NCBI RefSeq assembly: GCF_014639235.1
Contig: NZ_BMFU01000003.1
Coordinates: forward strand, 434,001-498,000
Direction: 5' to 3'
DNA: 64,000 nt
DNA from: Paenibacillus silvae
GTDB lineage: Bacteria > Bacillota > Bacilli > Paenibacillales > Paenibacillaceae
How positions within the stretch are numbered: position 1 is the first letter of the stretch; every line of letters starts with the position of its first letter. Below, one piece after another: positions 45,751 to 54,966 of this stretch. Position numbers and translations under genes: made by a program. The notes beneath the pieces were generated by a model. The model had not been told where the DNA came from, searched no databases, and saw only the letters and a program-made list of their open reading frames with translations.

Positions 45751-45786
45751 AAATCCCTGCTGGCATTATGCTGGCAGGGATTTTTT
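45751..45786 (+). terminator. Intrinsic terminator of lacZ
   Basis: AAATCCCTGC pairs with GGCAGGGATTT, followed by TTTTC. Confidence 0.9.
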
Positions 45787-45810
45787 CAGCCCGCGTGACG
45801 GGCCAAACGC

Positions 45811-46003
45811 TAACGATTCTGAGAAGCCTTATTTGGGGCAAAAACATGCTTTTCAAATTCTAACGATTTCCAGGAACCTTATTTCTTGAAAAATCATCCC
45901 TTCAGCCCAAAAATTAGCCGATTCGAAGCTAATAGCGTTTCTGTGAATCGTTACATTTCTAAACAGCTCAAAAAACAGCAAATAGCGTCTCTAGGAATCG
46001 TTA
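45811..46003. repeat. 193-bp four-arm inverted-repeat element, copy B
   Basis: Forward arms at 45811-45834 and 45861-45884 and reverse arms at 45930-45953 and 45980-46003. Arm starts are 50, 69 and 50 bp apart, exactly as in copies A and C. Ends read TAACGATTCTGAGAAG and GGAATCGTTA. It lies between the lacZ terminator and a convergent small gene. Confidence 0.85.
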
Positions 46004-46060
46004 GCGCTGTGCATGTACTCGAATCGAAGATCCTCTTGTTCGCAGTGAGTGCAGCTTCCC

Positions 46061-46300
46061 TCATCTAGTATAACGATCTATATCATCCATCGCTGAATCA
46101 TGCATTCGTTTGTGGTGATCTTCATGCTGGCGCACGTCATTTTTCAGCTTGGCCAAGAAGCCCCAACCTGTAAAGAACATGAGCAGCACAGCAATCAAAG
46201 CATATGCAAAACTAAATAGATTCATATAGAAATTCACAAAGATCGCGGCCAGTATCAAACCCAGAATCCACAGTACCCATTTTGTACTTTTTCTCACCAT
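46061..46300 (-). CDS. Small membrane protein, unknown
   Basis: About 79 residues with two predicted transmembrane helices (WVLWILGLILAAIFVNFY; AYALIAVLLMFFTGWGFL) and a charged His/Asp-rich tail (NDVRQHEDHHKRMHDSAMDD). GAGGAGG lies directly before the ATG at 46300, but spacing is short; GTG 46297 is an alternative start. No family recognised. Confidence 0.6.
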   Translation of the reverse strand: MVRKSTKWVLWILGLILAAIFVNFYMNLFSFAYALIAVLLMFFTGWGFLAKLKNDVRQHEDHHKRMHDSAMDDIDRYTR

Positions 46301-46397
46301 TATCCTCCTCACTGGATTGTAATTATTTCACTCTATCGTACTCTATATGTATCCTCAAACATACGTACAAGAAAACGCAATGGTTTCGCAGAAAAAG

Positions 46398-46425
46398 AAA
46401 AAGACTCCCTATCGGGAGCCTTTCC
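46398..46425 (-). terminator. Intrinsic terminator of groESL
   Basis: On the minus strand GGCTCCCGATAGGGAGTC forms a hairpin followed by TTTTTCTTTTTC. Confidence 0.85.
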
Positions 46426-46457
46426 TCTGTCGGCATAACCGAGGCTTTAGACCTCAA

Positions 46458-48089
46458 TTACATCATGCCGCCCATACCACCCATGCCGCCCATGTCAGGA
46501 GCGCCAGCAGCGCCTGCAGGTTCTGGCTTGTCAGCGATAACCGCTTCAGTAGTCAGGAACATTGCTGCTACGGAAGCCGCGTTTTGCAGTGCGGAACGAG
46601 TTACTTTCGCAGGGTCAACGATACCTGCTTCGATCATGTTAACCCACTCGCCAGTTGCAGCGTTGTAACCCACGCCTACTTGCTCTTTTTTCAGACGTTC
46701 CACGATAACGGAACCTTCTTCACCAGCGTTAGCCGCGATTGTGCGGATTGGCGCTTCCAGAGCTTTCAGAACGATGTTCACGCCTGTTTGCTCGTCACCG
46801 GACAATGCTACACCAGCAACAGCTTGATATACGTTCAGAAGCGCAGTACCACCACCGGATACGATACCTTCTTCAACCGCAGCGCGAGTTGCGTTCAGGG
46901 CATCTTCGATACGCAGTTTACGTTCTTTCAATTCAGTTTCAGTTGCCGCACCGACTTTGATTACGGCTACGCCGCCGGACAATTTAGCCAGACGCTCTTG
47001 CAGCTTCTCTTTGTCGAACTCGGAAGTTGTTTCTTCCAATTGCGTACGGATTTGGCTAACACGTGCATCGATATCGGATTTGTTACCAGCTCCGTCAACG
47101 ATGATTGTGTTTTCTTTTGTTACACGGATTTGACGAGCTGTACCCAGTTGTTCTACAACTGCGGATTTCAGATCCAGACCCAGTTCTTCTGTGATCACTT
47201 GACCACCAGTCAGGGCAGCGATATCTTGCAGCATTGCTTTACGACGGTCACCGAATCCTGGAGCTTTAACCGCTACAGCATTGAATGTACCACGCAGTTT
47301 GTTCACAACCAGCATCGCCAGTGCTTCGCCTTCGATATCTTCAGCGATCAATACAAGCGGTTTGCCTTGTTGAACGATTTTCTCAAGCAATGGCAGGATG
47401 TCCTGTGTGCTGGAGATTTTTTTGTCAGTGATCAGGATATATGGATTGTCCAGAACAGCTTCCATTTTGTCTGTATCTGTGATCATGTATGGAGAGATGT
47501 ATCCACGGTCGAATTGCATACCTTCAACCACTTCAAGCTCAGTCGCGAATCCTTTGGATTCTTCAACAGTAATAACGCCGTCTTTACCTACTTTTTCCAT
47601 AGCTTCAGCAATCAGTTCGCCTACTTCTTCGTCAGCAGCAGAGATTGCTGCAACTTGTGCGATGGATTGTTTGCCTTCAACCGGTTTGGAGATGGATTGC
47701 AATTCAGCAACCGCAGCTTTAACCGCTTTGTCGATCCCTTTACGGATACCGATTGGGCTTGCGCCTGCAGTTACGTTTTTCAAACCTTCTGTGATCAAGG
47801 CTTGAGCAAGTACGGTTGCAGTTGTGGTACCGTCACCGGCAACATCGTTCGTTTTGGTAGCAACTTCTTTAACCAGCTGAGCACCCATGTTTTCGAATGC
47901 ATCTTCCAGTTCGATTTCTTTTGCAATCGTTACACCGTCATTTGTGATGAGCGGGCTTCCGAATTTTTTCTCCAGAACCACGTTGCGGCCTTTTGGTCCG
48001 AGCGTTACTTTCACTGCGTTAGCCAATGCATCCACACCACGAAGCATGGAGCGACGAGCGTCTTCACTGAATTTAATGTCTTTAGCCAT
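46458..48089 (-). CDS. groL: Chaperonin GroEL
   Basis: A 543-residue 60-kDa chaperonin that forms double heptameric rings. Motifs include MAKDIKFSEDARRSMLRGVD, the ATP-site AGDGTTTATVLAQAL, GGGTALLN, and the Gly-Gly-Met tail GGMGGMGGMM. ATG 48089 follows GGGAGG. It is 74 bp downstream of groES and under CIRCE/HrcA control from the shared promoter. Confidence 0.98.
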   Translation of the reverse strand: MAKDIKFSEDARRSMLRGVDALANAVKVTLGPKGRNVVLEKKFGSPLITNDGVTIAKEIELEDAFENMGAQLVKEVATKTNDVAGDGTTTATVLAQALITEGLKNVTAGASPIGIRKGIDKAVKAAVAELQSISKPVEGKQSIAQVAAISAADEEVGELIAEAMEKVGKDGVITVEESKGFATELEVVEGMQFDRGYISPYMITDTDKMEAVLDNPYILITDKKISSTQDILPLLEKIVQQGKPLVLIAEDIEGEALAMLVVNKLRGTFNAVAVKAPGFGDRRKAMLQDIAALTGGQVITEELGLDLKSAVVEQLGTARQIRVTKENTIIVDGAGNKSDIDARVSQIRTQLEETTSEFDKEKLQERLAKLSGGVAVIKVGAATETELKERKLRIEDALNATRAAVEEGIVSGGGTALLNVYQAVAGVALSGDEQTGVNIVLKALEAPIRTIAANAGEEGSVIVERLKKEQVGVGYNAATGEWVNMIEAGIVDPAKVTRSALQNAASVAAMFLTTEAVIADKPEPAGAAGAPDMGGMGGMGGMM

Positions 48090-48163
48090 TTAAGAAAACC
48101 TCCCTGGTATATTGTATAAAATGGTACTGCTATATCGTTCGGTTAACCGATTTAAATTTGAAA

Positions 48164-48445
48164 TTAGTCGAGAATCGCGTGAATGTCGCTCTCTTTCATA
48201 ATCAAATATTCTTTACCTTCGTATTTGATTTCTGTACCGGCATATTTGGAGAAAATAACGCGGTCTCCTTCTTTCACTTCCAGAGCTACACGTACGCCGT
48301 CTTTCAATACACCCGCACCAACTGCAATGATTTTACCCTCTTGCGGTTTTTCTTTGGCGGAGTCCGGAAGTACGATCCCGAAAGAAGTCGTTTGCTCTTG
48401 CTCCAGTGGTTCTACCAATACGCGTTCACCTAAAGGTCTGATCAT
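48164..48445 (-). CDS. groES: Co-chaperonin GroES
   Basis: A 93-residue lid protein of GroEL, with MIRPLGERVLVEPLEQEQTT, the mobile-loop region TSFGIVLPDSAKEKPQEGKI and the C-terminal EYLIMKESDIHAIL. ATG follows AAAAGGAGG. It is the first gene of the operon, behind CIRCE. Confidence 0.98.
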   Translation of the reverse strand: MIRPLGERVLVEPLEQEQTTSFGIVLPDSAKEKPQEGKIIAVGAGVLKDGVRVALEVKEGDRVIFSKYAGTEIKYEGKEYLIMKESDIHAILD

Positions 48446-48505
48446 GAAAAATAGCCTCCTTTTGAAATTATATAGCCTTGCATTTGTAGGTTGCAGCCAT
48501 ATGTA

Positions 48506-48532
48506 TTAGCACTCGACAGTGTTTAGTGCTAA
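48506..48532. promoter_or_regulatory. CIRCE operator
   Basis: TTAGCACTC, nine bases, then TAGTGCTAA (one mismatch to GAGTGCTAA). This is the HrcA operator of the groESL operon; hrcA itself is not in the window. Confidence 0.93.
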
Positions 48533-48543
48533 CAACCAACTTT

Positions 48544-48572
48544 ATGATACTCAACTTGAAGCATGATTTCAA
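48544..48572 (-). promoter_or_regulatory. SigA promoter of groESL
   Basis: On the minus strand TTGAAA, a 17-bp spacer and TATCAT, placed just upstream of CIRCE so that HrcA would block the polymerase. Confidence 0.8.
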
Positions 48573-48767
48573 GTCTTTTTGATGAATTTTTGCGAGTTTT
48601 ACCTGCAGCCTGGCACAACTGGAGGAATGTTATATGCTCACGCTCTCTATTTTACGAGATTCACAAGCCCACATGCAAACTTGTCCCTTAACCCCCTTCT
48701 CCATTGTATCCACTCACCGCCATAATATGCCTGCATGTCCAGTTCAGCTTTCCGTTATGTAACCGAA

Positions 48768-48808
48768 ACAAAAGACCCGCAGCAAGCACAACCTTTTGCT
48801 CCGGGCCT
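48768..48808 (-). terminator. Hairpin downstream of tatC
   Basis: On the minus strand GGCCCGGAGCAA pairs imperfectly with TTGCTGCGGGTC, followed by TTTTGTTTC. The region up to the groES promoter holds nothing else recognisable. Confidence 0.65.
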
Positions 48809-48880
48809 CTTAACGAGCGAATCAAACGTTCACTCGCATCTATATATTTTTTATCGGCGCAGACGGAGTCGCTTCCCTTA

Positions 48881-49663
48881 CTACCCCACATGCTGCTTAT
48901 CATCTGCACGCTCATACCGGGATTCAATCTCCTGATCGGCAGCAAGCTGCTTACGATACACAACAGCCGATAGAAATACACTGATTTCATAAAGCAGCAA
49001 CAGCGGAATCATCACCAGCAGGTCGGATATGAAATCCGGCGGTGTAACGACCACTGCGATAAATATCAGTACAAAATAGGCAACTCTGCGCATTTTGCGA
49101 AGGCGAATCGGATTCAGAATCCGCAGTCCTGTCAGGAACATGATAAGCAGCGGCAGCTCAAACAGCAGAGACACCGGCAGCACAATGCCAAACAGAAAAC
49201 TGAAATACTGCTTCATGCCATAGGTTTCAACAAGTCCCATTTTTTCCGTAATGGTGGAGGTAAACGCCAGCGCCATCGGAAAAACAACATAATATGAGAA
49301 AGCAACACCGACCAGAAACAACAGGAATACATAAGGCACGTACTTCAGAGATGCCTTGCGCTCCTGCGGCCGCAGACCGGGGCTAACAAACCGCCAAATC
49401 TGATAAACCGTAAACGGCAGCGTGATGACAAGGGAAAATAACCCGGCAATCTTCATGTAGATGCCAATCCCGTCCCAGAAGGAAAAGGCATGTAATACAA
49501 AGCCCTGAGCCGTCTCCGCCTTGGTGAGATAACGATACACCGGGTCTGCCACGAAAAAGCCTGCGATCAGGCCGAGAATAAAAATGCTCAGGACATAGAT
49601 CAGCCGCTTGCGCAGCTCACTCAGATGGTCTGAAAGCGTCATTTCTTCATTTTGCTGCGTCAT
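48881..49663 (-). CDS. tatC: Sec-independent protein translocase TatC
   Basis: A 260-residue six-transmembrane protein that recognises twin-arginine signal peptides. The N-terminal TLSDHLSELRKRLIYV, the FVSPGLRPQERK loop and VVVTPPDFISDLLVMIPLLL are characteristic. ATG follows GGGGAGG. It is paired with tatA, as tatAY-tatCY in B. subtilis, and lies near groES as there. Confidence 0.96.
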   Translation of the reverse strand: MTQQNEEMTLSDHLSELRKRLIYVLSIFILGLIAGFFVADPVYRYLTKAETAQGFVLHAFSFWDGIGIYMKIAGLFSLVITLPFTVYQIWRFVSPGLRPQERKASLKYVPYVFLLFLVGVAFSYYVVFPMALAFTSTITEKMGLVETYGMKQYFSFLFGIVLPVSLLFELPLLIMFLTGLRILNPIRLRKMRRVAYFVLIFIAVVVTPPDFISDLLVMIPLLLLYEISVFLSAVVYRKQLAADQEIESRYERADDKQHVG

Positions 49664-49695
49664 GCCTGCCTCCCCTGGAATCCAGCTTTAAAATA

Positions 49696-49718
49696 CAAAA
49701 CCCTTCCGGCAGGAAGGG
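49696..49718 (-). terminator. Intergenic terminator between tatA and tatC
   Basis: On the minus strand CCCTTCC-TGCC-GGAAGGG followed by TTTTGTATTTT. Partial termination here would make TatA more abundant than TatC, which matches the known stoichiometry need. Confidence 0.75.
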
Positions 49719-49742
49719 ATCTCTCTTTCATTGCCTAGGACG

Positions 49743-49991
49743 TCATTCCGGCAGACGTTTATCCACAGGTTTCTCAGCAGTTGTAGTCTCCGCAGCGAGT
49801 GGTTTTGCTTTTTCCTGCTCTTTGCGGCTGGAAGCATCATCATCCGAAATGATATCACGTGCACCTTCCTTGAACTCGCGGAATGTACGTCCGACAGCCC
49901 GTCCCAGCTCCGGCAGCTTGTTAGGCCCAAACAACAGCAATGCAATCACGGCCAGCAAAATAAAACCTGTTGGTCCAATGGAACTAAACAT
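49743..49991 (-). CDS. tatA: Twin-arginine translocase subunit TatA
   Basis: An 82-residue protein with one N-terminal transmembrane helix (GPTGFILLAVIALLLFGPN), the FGPNKLPELGRAVGRTFREF amphipathic hinge and a charged tail (KPLAAETTTAEKPVDKR). It is the pore-forming partner of TatC. ATG 49991 is placed after GAGGAGG; the first codons of a longer frame are not homologous. Confidence 0.95.
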   Translation of the reverse strand: MFSSIGPTGFILLAVIALLLFGPNKLPELGRAVGRTFREFKEGARDIISDDDASSRKEQEKAKPLAAETTTAEKPVDKRLPE

Positions 49992-50170
49992 TGATTTTCC
50001 TCCTCGTTTCAAGCTTTCAAAATGCTCATACTTTCGAAGTCACGTCCATCAGATGTCTGAACTGTATTTGAATTTATGCCCATCATACCACAGATGTAAC
50101 CACTTACATAACCCGTAAAATGATCAACCCGCACAACTTTTCTTTCAAAAGAGATACCTTCAGGCACAGT

Positions 50171-50656
50171 TTACTGTTTAAATTGGCCCGTCACCATCAG
50201 CAGCGCTTCAGGAAGCTGATCCATAATGGCCGCCAGATGCTCATGCACACCTTTTGGCGTCCCTGGCAGATTCACAATTAATGTACGACCGCGAATTCCG
50301 CATACACCGCGGAACAGCATGGCTGATCGGTTTTTGCCCATCACACTGGCTCTCATCGCCTCAGCCATTCCGGGAACCTCGCGCTCAATGACACGTCTGG
50401 TCGCCTCCGGTGTAATATCACGGATAGCCAGCTCCGTGCCACCCGTTGTCAGTACGAGATCGGCGTGAAAATAATCTGTCATCTCAATCAAAGCCGCAAT
50501 AATCTCATCCGGCTCGTCAGGAACAATCCGATATTCCACGATCTGACCGCCGAGTTCCTCCTCCACAAGCTCCCGAATGACTTGCGCACTTGTATCCTCA
50601 CGTTCTCCGCGGGCCCCTTTGTCACTGGCTGTCAGGATAGCTGTTCTCCACACCAT
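50171..50656 (-). CDS. MogA/MoaB-family molybdopterin protein
   Basis: A 161-residue MPT-adenylyltransferase-fold protein (Mog/MoaB). TTGGTELAIRDITPEATRRV and NLPGTPKGVHEHL are the signature motifs. It activates molybdopterin for metal insertion. ATG 50656 follows AGAAGGG. It is 37 bp downstream of moaC on the same strand. In B. subtilis rex and tatAY follow moaC; here mog occupies the place of rex. Confidence 0.9.
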   Translation of the reverse strand: MVWRTAILTASDKGARGEREDTSAQVIRELVEEELGGQIVEYRIVPDEPDEIIAALIEMTDYFHADLVLTTGGTELAIRDITPEATRRVIEREVPGMAEAMRASVMGKNRSAMLFRGVCGIRGRTLIVNLPGTPKGVHEHLAAIMDQLPEALLMVTGQFKQ

Positions 50657-50693
50657 AAAGATCACCCTTCTCCTCTACGAAAATAAATACTCT

Positions 50694-51197
50694 TTATCGG
50701 TTGTAATCACCGTTTTTACCGCCACTTTTGGATTGCAGCATCGTTGGACCAATAATCATGTCCTTTTGCATCGCCTTACACATATCATAGACAGTAAGTG
50801 CTGCCGCCGATGCTGCCGTGAGTGCCTCCATCTCTACACCCGTCTTGCCTTCGGTTTTGACTGTTACTTCAATATGAAGCTCGTCTGCTCCATTATCATG
50901 AAAGCGGATATCCACACCATTCAGTGCAAGCGGATGACACATCGGAATCCAGTCAGACGTTTTCTTCGCCCCCTGAATGCCCGCAATCTGAGCTACCGCC
51001 AGAACATCCCCTTTGCCGATGCGTCCTTGGCGAATGGCCTCAAGTGTCTCCGGGTTCATCGTGACTTTCGTAACCGCAACAGCGGTACGCACCGTCACAT
51101 CCTTGCCGGATATGTCTACCATTCTGGCCCGTCCCTGCTCATTAAAATGAGTCAGCTTCCCGCTTGAGGCCTGACTATTATTCATTTCTGAGTTCAA
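50694..51197 (-). CDS. moaC: Cyclic pyranopterin monophosphate synthase MoaC
   Basis: A 167-residue enzyme of molybdenum cofactor synthesis. It begins ARMVDISGKDVTVRTAVA and has KTSDWIPMCHPLALNGVDI and VKTEGKTGVEMEALTAASA. It acts with MoaA on GTP to form cPMP; moaA is not in the window. The start may be TTG 51197 or ATG 51185; neither has a strong ribosome site. It lies 15 bp after fthC, so fthC-moaC-mog form one transcript. Confidence 0.93.
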   Translation of the reverse strand: MNSEMNNSQASSGKLTHFNEQGRARMVDISGKDVTVRTAVAVTKVTMNPETLEAIRQGRIGKGDVLAVAQIAGIQGAKKTSDWIPMCHPLALNGVDIRFHDNGADELHIEVTVKTEGKTGVEMEALTAASAAALTVYDMCKAMQKDMIIGPTMLQSKSGGKNGDYNR

Positions 51198-51212
51198 TCA
51201 CATCACAACCCT

Positions 51213-51851
51213 TTATTCGATATGTACTATACCTTCGGGCGTTATCAACAGATCCAGCCGCAGATCAAGCGGGTCCATCGGGATGTCCGGCTCCAGCTGG
51301 CCCGGCAGGACCAAAGCTGCCATGAGCGGCCTTTTCCCCTGTTTGGCACAGTACTGGTCGAGACGCTCTGCAAAGCGGTCATAATAACCGCCACCATATC
51401 CGATGCGACCTCCATTAAGGTCGTAGCCCAGCCCGGGTACCAGCACCAGATCGATATCCGGCCAGTGTTCGGGCGGCAATACTTCGCAGGATGCTTTAGG
51501 TTCAGGTATGCCCCAAATACCTGGTTCGATATCCTGAGGCCCCCTCACTCGCCGCAGCTCCATACGCGGCGGATCAGCAAGCACCTTGGGCGCAAGCATG
51601 ACATCCCCCTTTTTCCATGCCTCTTCAAAAAGAAAAGCGGTAGATGCCTCACTTCCATACGAAAGATAGCTGAAAATCATCAGAGACCCGGACACCTGTC
51701 TGTCCGGGTTCAGCCGCAGACAGTCCAGCTTTCGCTTCAACCCGTCATTTATCCGGGTGATCGCTTGCTGACGCATCTGCTCGTCCAATCGTTCACGCAG
51801 CTGTCTCAGCCTGGCCCTGAGCTGCTTCTTCTGTTCCGCATGCTCCTGCAT
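51213..51851 (-). CDS. 5-formyltetrahydrofolate cyclo-ligase
   Basis: A 212-residue ATP-dependent enzyme (MTHFS fold) that turns 5-formyl-THF into 5,10-methenyl-THF. The nucleotide site GRIGYGGGYYDRFAERL is diagnostic. The N-terminal region is helical and Arg/Glu/Gln-rich. ATG 51851 is chosen because AGGAGG lies 12 bases before; the longer frame begins without a ribosome site. It leads the moaC-mog transcript. Confidence 0.92.
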   Translation of the reverse strand: MQEHAEQKKQLRARLRQLRERLDEQMRQQAITRINDGLKRKLDCLRLNPDRQVSGSLMIFSYLSYGSEASTAFLFEEAWKKGDVMLAPKVLADPPRMELRRVRGPQDIEPGIWGIPEPKASCEVLPPEHWPDIDLVLVPGLGYDLNGGRIGYGGGYYDRFAERLDQYCAKQGKRPLMAALVLPGQLEPDIPMDPLDLRLDLLITPEGIVHIE

Positions 51852-52154
51852 AATGCTGACTAACCTCCTGTTGATCTGGAAGGTAAATAAAATCATTCGG
51901 TTCATTGCGTTTATATGTTATGACAAGATGTCATCTGGATGACCAGCTTGAAATGATTCATTTTCTGCAAAATGCTCATGTAATAACATGTCTTCTTTCA
52001 GTTTATCATTGATTGACCAAAAAGACTACAAGCCCGCTTCGTTCCCAATCGGTGCATTTGCTCTGTATTTCATGTAAACTGGGAGGTAAGTGTCCAGGAC
52101 GTGTCTTGAGACACGCCCTAATCAAGAACTCAACCTATGGAGGAACTTAATTCT

Positions 52155-54116
52155 ATGTTGCTGCAAGTATCCGGAATTATTAAACGTTTTGGTGTCGATC
52201 CCATTCTGGACGGCGTAAACTTACAAATATTAGAACGCGAGCGTATCGGCCTCGTTGGTGTGAATGGTGCAGGCAAATCTACATTGCTTAAAATTATCGC
52301 TGGTGAGATGTCCTATGATGGGGGACAAATTTTCAAATCCAAAGAAACCACGCTTGGTTACCTCGCGCAAAACAGCGGTTTGCAGTCAGAACGCAGCATC
52401 TGGGATGAAATGATGCATGTCTTTGCACATCTGACCCAGGCCGAAGCAGAGCTCAGACAGATGGAGCATGATATTGCCGATCCTGCCATGATGCAGGATG
52501 AGAAGCAATATGCCGACCTGCTGGAGCGTTACGCAAGACGCTCGGACTGGTTCAAGGATCACGGCGGGTACGAGATGGAAACGCGCATTCGCAGCGTGCT
52601 GCACGGGATGGGCTTTGGTGAATTCTCTCCTGATACCCCGATTGGTACGCTCAGCGGTGGTCAGAAGACCCGGCTCGCTCTGGCCCGCATTCTGCTGCAG
52701 GCTCCCGATTTGCTTATGCTGGACGAGCCTACGAACTATCTGGACATTGCTACACTTACGTGGCTGGAGGACTATCTCAGAGGATATTCTGGCGCACTGT
52801 TAGTTGTATCCCATGACCGGTACTTTCTGGACAGACTCGTGACCACAATCGTTGAAATTGAGCGTCATCGCTCCAAGCGATACACAGGCAATTACAGCCG
52901 TTACATGGAGCTGAAGGCCGCTGAATACGAAAGTCAAATGAAGCAGTATGAGAAGCAGCAGGACGAAATCGCAAAGATGGAAGACTTTGTGCAAAAAAAC
53001 ATCGTACGCGCTTCAACCACGAAGCGTGCCCAGAGTCGCCGCAAAGCGCTGGAGAAAATGGATCGGCTCGACAAGCCGCTTGGTGATCTCAAAAAAGCCC
53101 ACTTTTCGTTCCAGACTGCCGTTATGTCAGGCAAAGAAGTGCTGCGTGTAGATCAGCTGTCCGTTGCATATGACGAGGGATCACCGCTGTTCCGCAATGT
53201 GTCCTTTGATCTGCGCCGCGGGGAAACGGTAGCGTTAATCGGACCAAACGGAATCGGAAAATCAACCATGCTGAAGTGTCTGACAGGAAGTCTTCGTCCC
53301 GTAAAGGGTGAGATTCAATGGGGTACCAAAGTGCAGATCGGTTATTATGACCAGGAGCAGACGGGACTTAATCCTTCCAACACCGTTCTGGAAGAACTGT
53401 GGAGTGCTTATCCGGGTATGGAGGAAGCCCGCATTCGGACGGTACTCGGCAACTTTTTGTTCAGCGGTGACGATGTACTCAAAAAAATATCCTCGCTCAG
53501 CGGAGGGGAGAAGGCACGTGTCTCTCTCTCCAAGCTCATGCTGAAGGAAGCCAATGTGCTTATTCTCGATGAGCCGACGAACCATCTGGACCTCTTCGCC
53601 AAGGAAGTGCTTGAGGCCGCGTTGATGGATTACGAAGGCACACTGCTGTTTATCTCTCATGACCGTTACTTCCTGAACAAAATGGCGGAAAGAATCGTTG
53701 AACTTCATCCGGGCGGCACAGAGCATTATCTGGGCAACTATGATGATTATGTCGAGAAAAAACAGGAGCTGGAGGAGATTGCACGCGAAGCAGCGGAGGC
53801 TCGTCAAGCAGCTTCAAAGTCGCCTGCTCCAGCAGCAAATGCCAATTCAGCAGCATCCGAGAAATCTGGCGCAGCCTCCTTCGAAGCGGACAAGCAAGCC
53901 AAACGCGAGGAGCGAAACAGACAACGCAGACAGGAAGCACTGGAGCAGCAGATTGCAGAGCTCGAATCGAAAATTACTGCCCTGGAAGAACAGATGGCCC
54001 TGCCGGAAGTTTATCAGGATTACATGAAGCTGCAGGAGCTTCAGCAGTCCACCGAGGAGCACAAAACCCAGCTTGCACAAGCATATGAAGAGTGGGAAAC
54101 GCTCGCTATGGGTTAG
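52155..54116 (+). CDS. ydiF: ABC-F ATPase, YdiF type
   Basis: A 653-residue protein with two nucleotide-binding domains and no membrane domain. The first has GVNGAGKST, LSGGQKTRLALAR and LMLDEPTNYLD; the second has GPNGIGKST, LSGGEKARVSLSK and LILDEPTNHLD. The interdomain linker (ASTTKRAQSRRKALEKMD) and the C-terminal coiled coil (IAELESKITALEEQMALPEV) fit YdiF rather than EttA or Vga-type. ABC-F proteins act on the ribosome to relieve stalling or give antibiotic resistance. ATG 52155 follows GGAGGA. It is convergent with leuA across a DnaA-box cluster. Confidence 0.9.
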   Translation: MLLQVSGIIKRFGVDPILDGVNLQILERERIGLVGVNGAGKSTLLKIIAGEMSYDGGQIFKSKETTLGYLAQNSGLQSERSIWDEMMHVFAHLTQAEAELRQMEHDIADPAMMQDEKQYADLLERYARRSDWFKDHGGYEMETRIRSVLHGMGFGEFSPDTPIGTLSGGQKTRLALARILLQAPDLLMLDEPTNYLDIATLTWLEDYLRGYSGALLVVSHDRYFLDRLVTTIVEIERHRSKRYTGNYSRYMELKAAEYESQMKQYEKQQDEIAKMEDFVQKNIVRASTTKRAQSRRKALEKMDRLDKPLGDLKKAHFSFQTAVMSGKEVLRVDQLSVAYDEGSPLFRNVSFDLRRGETVALIGPNGIGKSTMLKCLTGSLRPVKGEIQWGTKVQIGYYDQEQTGLNPSNTVLEELWSAYPGMEEARIRTVLGNFLFSGDDVLKKISSLSGGEKARVSLSKLMLKEANVLILDEPTNHLDLFAKEVLEAALMDYEGTLLFISHDRYFLNKMAERIVELHPGGTEHYLGNYDDYVEKKQELEEIAREAAEARQAASKSPAPAANANSAASEKSGAASFEADKQAKREERNRQRRQEALEQQIAELESKITALEEQMALPEVYQDYMKLQELQQSTEEHKTQLAQAYEEWETLAMG

Positions 54117-54186
54117 TTAGAAGTTCAGGTCATAATCTGATATCTATAACAGGATTGATGTGAATCCAACAAAAAACAACCGAACT

Positions 54187-54224
54187 AGGCTGAGCGTTAC
54201 ATTAGTAACGTTGAGCCTTTTTTA
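54187..54224 (+). terminator. Intrinsic terminator of ydiF
   Basis: AGGCTGAGCGTTAC pairs with GTAACGTTGAGCC, followed by TTTTTTAAT. Confidence 0.87.
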
Positions 54225-54306
54225 ATAAACAGTTCCCCTCATGTTTTTACATTTGTCAAACCCTCTCGATTTTCGTAAAATAAATTTCTGGGGCTATGCC
54301 CCTCTT

Positions 54307-54612
54307 TTATCCACATGCCAGCGAGAAACCAATGCCTTGTTTTCATGTAATTAAACATTGGTAGAATAAGCTTTTCATGAAAAAACCATATTTATCCACT
54401 ATTTTATCCACATTATCCACAGTCTTGTGGGTAAAACAGCTGCATTCTATCCCCTACACAAGACTTGTTTCGAAAACATGGAGTGCAGGACTTCACCTCA
54501 GTTATCAACAAATCACACTGGATATGTGGATAACTATAATCACACCTTGACAGATTCAATTATCGCATGGACACTCTATCATATGCTGGGCAGAACAGGA
54601 AACTTATGCACA
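54307..54612. promoter_or_regulatory. DnaA-box cluster
   Basis: Perfect TTATNCACA boxes lie at 54307, 54404, 54413 and 54604 on the plus strand and 54525 on the minus strand. One-mismatch boxes lie at 54392, 54426 (minus) and 54502. Two boxes at 54404 and 54413 abut with no gap. There are five perfect boxes in about 306 bp, in a gap with no convincing gene. No dnaA or dnaN is present. The cluster resembles those near ydiF/gcp in B. subtilis, as I recall, which bind DnaA. Confidence 0.8.
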
Positions 54613-54830
54613 CAGTCACCACTCCCGAATTTACCATTGTTGTTCAAGCCCCTTTTCTTCATTCCGGGGAGTTTGTATTTATGGCAAACATCTGGGATAC
54701 GATGCGTGGAGACTTCTCACGTGTGTTAACCTGCCTGGATCTGGAATAATCATCCATCTTATCTGTCTTAGTAAGCTCTGAAAAAAATAAATTACACACA
54801 AGCAAATTGCAGATTGCTTGATGCAAAAGG

Positions 54831-54861
54831 GCTCCTGTCGTCAAGCCATGACAACAGGAGC
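54831..54861 (-). terminator. Terminator of leuA
   Basis: GCTCCTGTCGTCA pairs with TGACAACAGGAGC; on the minus strand it is followed by CCTTTTGC. Confidence 0.7.
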
Positions 54862-54966
54862 ACTTCGTATAGCTATAGCGTTTTCCTCTTAATTAACGGA
54901 TACTTTCTACACTTTTAATGAAACGGAAACTCTTGCACTTCTTAATCAAATGACACTTTTATACTT

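Noticed and set aside
46347..48119. 590-codon open frame antisense to groEL
   Set aside because: A shadow of groEL codon bias; Cys/Phe-rich nonsense product with no ribosome site.
54307..54612. Chromosome origin of replication
   Set aside because: DnaA boxes are present but there is no dnaA, dnaN, recF or rpmH nearby; the surrounding synteny is that of an internal region.
54567..54749. 60-codon frame after the DnaA boxes
   Set aside because: No ribosome site and no recognisable product; overlaps a DnaA box.
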